Shown one piece after another: positions 9,604 to 10,464 of a stretch of 10,464 bases of DNA. Below the pieces are notes generated by a model. The model was not told where the DNA came from. It worked only from the letters and a program-made list of their open reading frames with translations, and searched no databases. Both the position numbers and the translations under genes were made by a program. The stretch is taken from contig JAKEEJ010000080.1 in NCBI GenBank assembly GCA_022616655.1, positions 1 to 10,464 on the forward strand. Direction: 5' to 3'. This stretch comes from Nevskiales bacterium. Lineage in GTDB: Bacteria > Pseudomonadota > Gammaproteobacteria > Nevskiales > Nevskiaceae. Positions within the stretch are counted from its first letter, which is position 1. Each line of letters starts with the position of its first letter.

Positions 9604-10133
9604 CAGTCTTGCGGCAGGTAGCGTTGCAGAAACGGAATATGGGCCAGCAGAAATACGAACGTCAGAGCGGTAAAGCCGAAGGTTTTGAACCGGACCCAGG
9701 TGGCTTCATCGTAATTTCCGGCAACATAGAGGTTCAGCAGCGCGCAGCCGGTGAAGAAAGCCGCCCAGACCAGATTGACCTTGCGCCAGACACGCTCCGG
9801 TAGGACGAAGGTCTTCTGTGGAAGGCGCTGCAGCAATACCCGTTCGCCGATGACATGGCTGGTCAGCAGTGCCAGTGCGAACACCGCATATACCGCAGTC
9901 GGTTTCAGTTTGATGAAGGCCGGATCGTGGATGTAGATCGTCAGGCCGCCCAGCACCGCGGCGATGAGGGCCGTCGCCAGATGCGCCTTGTGCCATTCGC
10001 GTTTCCACAACCGATAGACGGCGACCACGGCAAACAGCGAGCCGATCAGCAGAGCCGTCGCGACATAGATGTCGCTGAGAAAGTAGGCGCCGAAGAACAG
10101 CAGGGCTGGAGCGAAGTCGAGCAGGAATTTCAT
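9603..10133 (-). CDS. yciB: Inner membrane-spanning protein YciB (septation protein A family)
   Basis: YciB (also named IspZ or septation protein A) is a multi-pass inner-membrane protein linked in enterobacteria to cell-envelope and septum synthesis; its exact activity is unresolved. The 176 residues match the family length. Five hydrophobic helices are visible at about 5-20, 22-42, 51-68, 79-95 and 119-142, with a sixth hydrophobic segment at about 149-168. The family starts with [14 protein letters not shown], as here. The late conserved region ([20 protein letters not shown], then [13 protein letters not shown]) is clear. It is the first gene of the yciB-yciI-bolA operon. No good Shine-Dalgarno precedes the ATG at 10133; a -10-like element lies only 6 nt upstream (see separate entry). 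Confidence 0.95.
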   Translation of the reverse strand: MKFLLDFAPALLFFGAYFLSDIYVATALLIGSLFAVVAVYRLWKREWHKAHLATALIAAVLGGLTIYIHDPAFIKLKPTAVYAVFALALLTSHVIGERVLLQRLPQKTFVLPERVWRKVNLVWAAFFTGCALLNLYVAGNYDEATWVRFKTFGFTALTFVFLLAHIPFLQRYLPQD

Positions 10134-10139
10134 GCAGTT

Positions 10140-10148
10140 ATTATGGCA
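10140..10148 (-). promoter_or_regulatory. Possible extended -10 promoter element of the yciB operon
   Basis: Read on the minus strand, TGCCATAAT matches an extended -10 element (TGn followed by CATAAT). It ends 6 nt before the yciB ATG. No convincing -35 lies at the proper distance, which extended -10 promoters can tolerate. If it is used, transcription would begin at or next to the start codon. This is a pattern match only. Confidence 0.35.
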
Positions 10149-10184
10149 GGCGACAGGGTTCCCATGGAGGGTTCCACACCGGCG

Positions 10185-10190
10185 TACAAT
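10185..10190 (+). promoter_or_regulatory. Possible -10 element of dps
   Basis: TACAAT lies 36 nt upstream of the dps ATG in the 93-bp region divergent from yciB. No recognisable sigma-70 -35 hexamer lies 16-18 bp upstream. dps genes are often driven by a stationary-phase sigma factor or an activator, so a weak -35 would not be surprising. Evidence is weak. Confidence 0.25.
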
Positions 10191-10215
10191 GCCCGGGCCG
10201 ACCCGTCACCGACTC

Positions 10216-10221
10216 AAGGAG
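10216..10221 (+). promoter_or_regulatory. Ribosome binding site of dps
   Basis: AAGGAG lies 5 nt before the ATG at 10227, a near-perfect Shine-Dalgarno. It decides the start against the longer in-frame alternative beginning at 10143, whose extra residues ([10 protein letters not shown] and onward) do not resemble Dps and overlap the promoter region. Confidence 0.75.
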
Positions 10222-10226
10222 TGCCC

Positions 10227-10433
10227 ATGAAGATAGACATAGGCATCAGCGAAAAAGACCGCACCGAGATTGCAGCAGGGCTGGGGCGGCTGCTGGCCGA
10301 CACGTACAGCCTTTACCTCAAGACGCATAACTTTCACTGGAACGTGACCGGTCCCATGTTTCAGACCCTGCACCTAGGGCCTGTTAACAATTATCCGATC
10401 GCTGCGTTGCTTCCCAGAAACGCGCCAGACTAG
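10227..10433 (+). pseudogene. dps: Dps/ferritin-like DNA-protection protein, interrupted after codon 50
   Basis: Dps proteins form 12-mer shells that oxidise and store iron and protect DNA under starvation or oxidative stress. Codons 1-50 are a clean Dps N-terminus: [12 protein letters not shown], the first helix [25 protein letters not shown], then FQTLHL. H37 and H49 have the spacing of the ferroxidase-centre histidines H51 and H63 of E. coli Dps. From about base 10377 the reading frame no longer fits the family, which continues after HL with a hydrophobic, acidic helix. Instead it reads 18 unrelated residues ([18 protein letters not shown]) to a stop at 10431-10433. The acidic ligands and three of the four helices are lost, so the product cannot assemble. 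The start and Shine-Dalgarno are intact, which points to a recent interruption by inserted DNA or an assembly junction rather than old decay. Confidence 0.8.
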
Positions 10434-10438
10434 GCGCG
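10421..10438. repeat. Perfect inverted repeat (hairpin) in the foreign terminal segment
   Basis: CGCGCC and GGCGCG flank a 6-nt loop. There is no T-tract after it, so it is not an obvious intrinsic terminator. It lies inside the putative IS end and could be a subterminal structure of the element. Confidence 0.5.
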
Positions 10439-10447
10439 AGGTGCGCC

Positions 10448-10464
10448 GCTTAGTGAGTCTAAGC
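10448..10464. repeat. Perfect inverted repeat at the extreme window end
   Basis: GCTTAG and CTAAGC flank a 5-nt loop (TGAGT), and the right arm ends exactly at the last base of the window. This may be a real hairpin in the mobile element or an assembly fold-back artefact at a contig end. Confidence 0.4.

Larger units (their letters stand above)
10377..10464. mobile_element. Probable end of an insertion sequence (or chimeric junction) interrupting dps
   Basis: The 88 bases after the last dps-like codon match nothing in the Dps family and run to the window edge. They begin GGGCCTGTTAACA, containing the 8-bp palindrome TGTTAACA, directly after CTAG (10374-10377). A CTAG or TNA target with a GGGCCTG-type terminus would suit an IS5-family element, but this is from memory and unverified. 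On the minus strand a short open frame enters from the window edge and stops at 10430-10432 (reads LDSLSGAPRA). It could be the C-terminus of a transposase. A contig ending within a repeated element is a common assembly outcome. The alternative is a chimeric contig end. Confidence 0.45.

Noticed and set aside
9855..10433. Long plus-strand frame reading through yciB antisense into dps as one 192-residue protein
   Set aside because: The part before 10227 is antisense to yciB and not Dps-like; the AAGGAG before 10227 and the family N-terminus fix the real start.

Overview
The window is one end of a contig-like stretch of GC-rich (roughly 60% G+C) DNA from a gammaproteobacterium. The basis is gene order and protein type: pilW-rodZ-ispG-hisS-yfgM-bamB is the conserved gammaproteobacterial block, and yciB-yciI-bolA is a conserved proteobacterial trio. 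A Chromatiales or Acidiferrobacterales-like lineage is a guess from protein flavour only. Both edges cut genes: pilW lacks its 5' end, and the dps homologue at the right edge is interrupted.

Positions 1-7955 carry a tightly packed plus-strand run: pilW (type IV pilus pilotin), rodZ (cell-shape scaffold), ispG (isoprenoid MEP pathway), hisS (histidyl-tRNA synthetase), yfgM (periplasmic chaperone network), bamB (outer-membrane assembly lipoprotein) and ligA (NAD-dependent DNA ligase). The junctions pilW/rodZ (ATGA) and yfgM/bamB (TGATG) are stop/start overlaps, and most other gaps are 3-23 bp, so this looks like one transcription unit. The GTPase gene der, which usually follows bamB, is absent here and ligA takes its place. 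Positions 7974-9065 encode a 363-residue putative membrane protein that I cannot assign to a family.

Positions 9029-10133 hold a minus-strand operon, yciB-yciI-bolA, joined by TGATG and GTGA overlaps. Its last gene, bolA, converges on the unknown gene and overlaps its 3' end by 37 bp. A 93-bp divergent intergenic region separates yciB from dps.

The dps reading frame starts normally, but after codon 50 the sequence stops matching the family. It becomes an unrelated, hairpin-rich sequence that runs to the window end. The simplest reading is an insertion-sequence end (or assembly junction) inside dps, with the contig breaking in the repeat.

Most of the window is housekeeping DNA and I see no sign of a new defence or mobile system. 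The points worth a second look are the interrupted dps, a G-rich minisatellite-like insertion in hisS with strong G-quadruplex potential, a 17-residue insertion in LigA, the missing der, the unknown membrane protein, and a possibly leaderless yciB.
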